Shown here piece by piece: positions 31,413 to 35,000 of a stretch of DNA of 35,000 nt (within the stretch, counting starts at the first letter, position 1; each line of letters opens with the position of its first letter). The notes beneath the pieces were generated by a model. That model did no database searches. It had not been told where the DNA came from and was given only the letters and a program-made list of their open reading frames with translations. The stretch comes from Tubiluchus corallicola (Eukaryota > Priapulida > Priapulimorpha > Priapulimorphida > Tubiluchidae), in contig JAQGDQ010000032.1 in the NCBI GenBank assembly GCA_030141605.1, positions 1 through 35,000 on the forward strand. The letters run 5' to 3'. Made by a program: the position numbers and the translations under genes.

Positions 31413-32434
31413 TGCATTTGCACTGCGCTCTGTCCTATGTCCTATGCTGGGCTATGTGAGTAATGTTACACGTCCCGTTCGTCAGCTACGTGTCAAACAG
31501 AAAACTCTGACACGAACAATCCATATTCATTTTTCGTCGTGACTATGCCATGCAATGAATTAGACAGTGATTGGGACGAAATGAAATTTTATAAGCATGT
31601 CTCGGATTACCATATGTAAAGCAGGAGGTTTGTCACATTGCGCAAATAAATGCAATTGTTGTGTAAAACATGGCTGGGTCGTGATGAATGCATGGGGAAT
31701 GATGCATTCACAAAACTACTTTTTCTCCTCTTCTGGAATGTTTATGAATAATAATATAGTGTAGCCAAGTTGTCCTAAAGTACATACATTGGCAGAGAAT
31801 TTGTGAGGGAATAATCAGAAACGTTACCACAGAAACACATCTCCCATGGTTAAAAAGGGAAGCTCGTACTTGTCAACTCCTTTATAAACTTGGGTGTCAC
31901 AATTTAAATTAACAACTTGGGACTTGTTACCAATTCTTCACACCCATGAACGTTACCACATAATGAGGTCAAGCAGTATCAGCGAGCGTCAAGGGCAAAC
32001 AGCATTAAGGAATGCGAAAAAAGTAAACAATATCAAGGGGCTAAATAAACAAGTAGGACTCAAGAAATTTAAATTTTGGTTCTTATTAATTAAAGGAAAA
32101 GAAAAAGCAATTTTAAAGTCTGTCTCAAAAACGTTCTACATAAAGTTGTACTACTTAGCATTACGCTTACCTGCTTGGAAGACTTGTGTAACTAGAATAG
32201 AAAATTAAAAAATTAAAATGTCCAAGCAGCTGGTAAAATGTCATTGACACACCTTCCCAGTGTGCACCACTGATTCGTGATGAAAAAACACATTATTGAT
32301 CTTATTGACAATATAAGGGAATGCCGTGATTATTTTTTCAATCATCACGAAATGTAATCTTAACTTGTTTCAAACGGCTTACCGTTAAAATGGCTCTGCC
32401 TAACGGCCATAGTGGGAGTTTAAATTTTCAAGTT
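31413..32434. other. no supported gene
   Basis: One plus-strand open frame from ATG 31962 to TAA about 32207 encodes about 81 residues rich in lysine and leucine. It has no domain, no splice context and no homologue I recognise, so it is not called. Confidence 0.35.
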
Positions 32435-32627
32435 TTATATATCATCATCTTCACTACCATAATCGGCGTCATCGGCATCATTTTCGTCATCGACATCATC
32501 ATCGTCATCAATTATTATTCCTGATGATAAATGGTTTACACTTTTTAATCGTTGACGCTGTTTGAAATTTTTCGGCGTTGTAATTTCATTACTTGATCCT
32601 ATTAATGATTCTTGACGTCTTTTGACG
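32435..32627 (-). CDS. possible 3'-terminal coding exon with acidic C-terminus
   Basis: On the minus strand TTACTAATTAG ends at 32628. It is a good branch-point-like and acceptor combination. It is followed by an open frame of 63 codons to TAA 32435-32437. The first half is basic and non-repetitive (VKRRQESLIG, TPKNFKQRQRLKSVNHL). The second half is a run of Asp/Glu with Ala and Val (DDDDVDDEN, GSEDDDI), a common C-terminal arrangement in nuclear proteins. The acidic part coincides with an ATC-rich plus strand, so it could be a decayed microsatellite by chance. Upstream exons would lie to the right, but none was identified. Confidence 0.3.
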
Positions 32628-32639
32628 CTAATTAGTAAG

Positions 32640-34227
32640 GAAAGTTTTTGCGAATATCGATTTCAGTCAGTTTTTGGTTCAGTCATTCAACTCTCCTAGG
32701 CCTTCGAGTTAAATTCGCTTTTTATGTATTTTAGGTAATTGTGGAGTAATAACCTGTGGGCGCAGGTAAAGTCAGGTGTAAAAAAGGTTGCAGATTTGGA
32801 TCTGAATTCGTTCAGTCTTGCATAGCTTGTTTCTATCATTCACTCTCTAATCCGCCTTTCTTTAGTTTAGGGCTCACACTAAACAGAGCTTTGACCTGAT
32901 GACATTAACACTTGTTTCAGCGATAAGGAGAGTTCTATCTGCAGGCGCTAAATTACCGAGTACAATGTCACATTCAAATTGCGGGTCAAATGAGTTGATT
33001 AAGCTTTAACTGTACAGTGCACGTGGCCCGAGGATAATAAGAATTTTAGAATCTAATCGAACAAGGGTAAAGGGTTAGCGTTTAATGTTCCCGCATGCCG
33101 CATGGAGAAATGGTCCGGTCTGGCATGGTATGAATTGAGTTCGTAAGATCTTCTTGGGTTAACTGTCATATCGAATGGTTAAGTGGTTTGATCTTGAGCG
33201 CTAAAGCATAATTATACTGTTGAAAGGAGCACGCAGTTTTTTTTATACATCACTGAGTATGGCAATCGCTCTGGTGATACATACCTGCCCATGAAAAAGA
33301 AAGACAAGAAAATGGAGGAGAGGTTGTTGGAACATTGACACATTTATATTACTGAAGTTTTTTGACTTTTCGTTCCACGGTGCGTTCTCAAGCCGTTATA
33401 ATTATTTGGAAGAGCTTTGCCGTTATAATATTCTGATTACATCGTAGGTATGGACAAAAATTGATAATATGACATTTATGACTGCATAACTTACTGAAAT
33501 GATAAATTATATCTAGAGCTTCAGTGATGTAAGTTGTAGCGAGGAAGAAACTTTTCAATGCTTGTTTTTATTAAAGAATTGTTGACGTATTAGGCATTAT
33601 AATCATTTTGGAAAGAGTTTAGCTAGAGGTGCTAGACGGAAAATTGATAAGCGGTTCTTTATAAAATTCTGGTTGTTTCGGATTTTGCCTTTTTTGCAGG
33701 TTTTCACCAAGTGATATTTTTGTCACCGCGAATGCCTGTCAGTCTCAAAAATGAAGCTCGATTGAACCGAAGTGAAACGTGATGCAGGAATTTATACTGC
33801 TATGCATACGAAACTAAGTTATCAAATGAATAAATCAAGGCTATTACTGTGAAGTAGTTTGTGGCTTCTGCCAAAGACAAATCTCGGGCAAACAGTGGGG
33901 CAAATCTTATTTAAATTTATGTACTGTGCATAAAAATCCAAGCTTCACTGTCAATAGCGGAAACCATTAATCTTGATTTAAGGTGAAAAGGTTTGTGACA
34001 ATATGATCCAGGAAAATTGAACGTGCTGCAAAATAAATGCGAGTTGTACATTATTATAAAACGCAATTTGTATGTTTTATTGTGCGGCGGATGAACTGAA
34101 GACATAAAATAGTCAAATGGCCGAAAAATAGTTTCTTCGTGAATTGCTTCTCTTATCAGAAGTTTTAGCCAATGTCTTTTGAATGTAAAGTACCATGAAG
34201 AAATAAAATATTCACAATGGACGTAGG
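32640..34227. other. no supported gene; moderately complex sequence
   Basis: This stretch is less AT-rich than the left half, with many short motif-like strings, but has no convincing frame, RNA gene or repeat. It may be intron of the gene whose last exon is suspected at 32435-32627, or regulatory DNA. Confidence 0.35.
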
Positions 34228-34431
<204 letters not shown>

Positions 34432-34618
34432 ACTAAAATGAATTTATTCGTGTTTTCTCAAGTTTATCAGTGATTAAATGCCGGAATGAACGGAGGAAAA
34501 ATTAAGAAAAGTTGTGAATTTCTTTTACACTTTAGAACAGTATCTTTTAAAAGAGTGTAATTTTCAGTGTGAAAAATAATATTGATGATTGTAATAACCG
34601 TGTCTGTCGTAAAGCGAC

Positions 34619-34759
34619 AACAGTCATTGAGTAATCATTCAAATAAACGATTTTTTACTTTTTTTGAACGTCGAGAGAGTCAGCGCGTCAATAGTCATTG
34701 AATAATCATTTAAATAGATGGTTTTTTACTTAATTGAACGTCAAGAGCCTCAGCGCGCC
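34619..34759. repeat. two-copy 70-bp tandem repeat
   Basis: Unit 1 (34619-34689) and unit 2 (34690-34759) are head to tail without a spacer. Shared strings: AGTCATTGA(G/A)TAATCATT, AAATA(A/G)A(C/T)G, TTTTTTACTT, TTGAACGTC(G/A)AGAG, TCAGCGCG(T/C)C. Unit 2 differs by about ten substitutions and one base in length. Confidence 0.9.
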
Positions 34760-35000
34760 ATAATCATCATCTTGGGAAAGGCTTATTAAATAACTTCCTC
34801 CCCCAAAATTTGCATTTCAACAAAGAGTTTAATAATATAGCAATCTGCAAGCTTCGTCTGGCTCATTTGTCTGGATAAAATCCGCGTAAGCAGTCTTTCT
34901 TTGTTTGTCCTGTCGTTTAAACTGCATAGATTGCCACAGTGAAGACTGGATAACAATCAGCAGGACCAGAAATATGTCTACAACCGAGGCATGAACTGCA
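34760..35000. other. window end, no gene seen
   Basis: No supported feature. Confidence 0.4.

Noticed and set aside
31137-31542. Two plus-strand frames of about 110 codons
   Set aside because: They consist mainly of CT, TA and GA dinucleotide repeat translated as Ser/Leu, Tyr/Ile and Arg/Glu.
31962-32207. 81-codon plus-strand frame
   Set aside because: Lysine/leucine-rich AT-driven composition, no recognisable domain and no context.
33177-33190. A-box-like TGGTTAAGTGG, possible second tRNA-derived SINE
   Set aside because: No B box within the expected distance and no tRNA-like folding, so chance is likelier.

Overview
The window looks like AT-rich nuclear DNA of a protostome invertebrate. 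It has wide intergenic spacers, microsatellites, GT-AG splice-like signals and degenerate repeats, and no bacterial operon structure. The protostome reading rests mainly on a divergent ionotropic receptor (IR) of the kind described in that group. A lophotrochozoan such as a mollusc or annelid fits well, but a chelicerate cannot be excluded and I name no species.

Layout. The left half (about 3.6-18.4 kb) carries a tandem array of rhodopsin-like GPCR genes, all on the minus strand: copy A (3627-4622), copy B (9688-10620), copy C (16959-17951), and a decayed N-terminal fragment of a fourth copy (about 6155-6440). Each coding region is a single exon. A conserved 3' splice site lies 14 bases before every intact ATG, and matching 5' splice sites lie 235-471 bp further upstream. 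Each intact gene therefore probably has one intron in its 5' UTR, with the promoter beyond it. The spacers are themselves duplicated: short blocks (called U and D here), 3' flanks and an ~850-bp repeat recur around the genes, so the array grew by segmental duplication. A tRNA-headed SINE-like insertion sits in the 5' intron of the decayed copy.

The right half (18.5-35 kb) is mostly gene-poor. It holds the second ~850-bp repeat, a ~640-bp ATC/CAC microsatellite, an intronless IR gene on the plus strand (27854-29197), simple-repeat tracts and a 70-bp tandem duplication. Several isolated stretches look like single exons of genes whose other parts I cannot see: 2819-2956 (+), 12746-12786 (-), 23872-23958 (+), 27470-27643 (+) and 32435-32627 (-). 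These are low-confidence calls.

Function. Both gene types are membrane receptors typical of chemosensory or neuromodulatory repertoires. The GPCRs share two unusual features, DQY in place of DRY and no tryptophan in TM4. The IR has no amino-terminal domain, keeps the ligand-binding arginine position and has an altered pore. Co-function of the GPCRs and the IR is not shown by the sequence.
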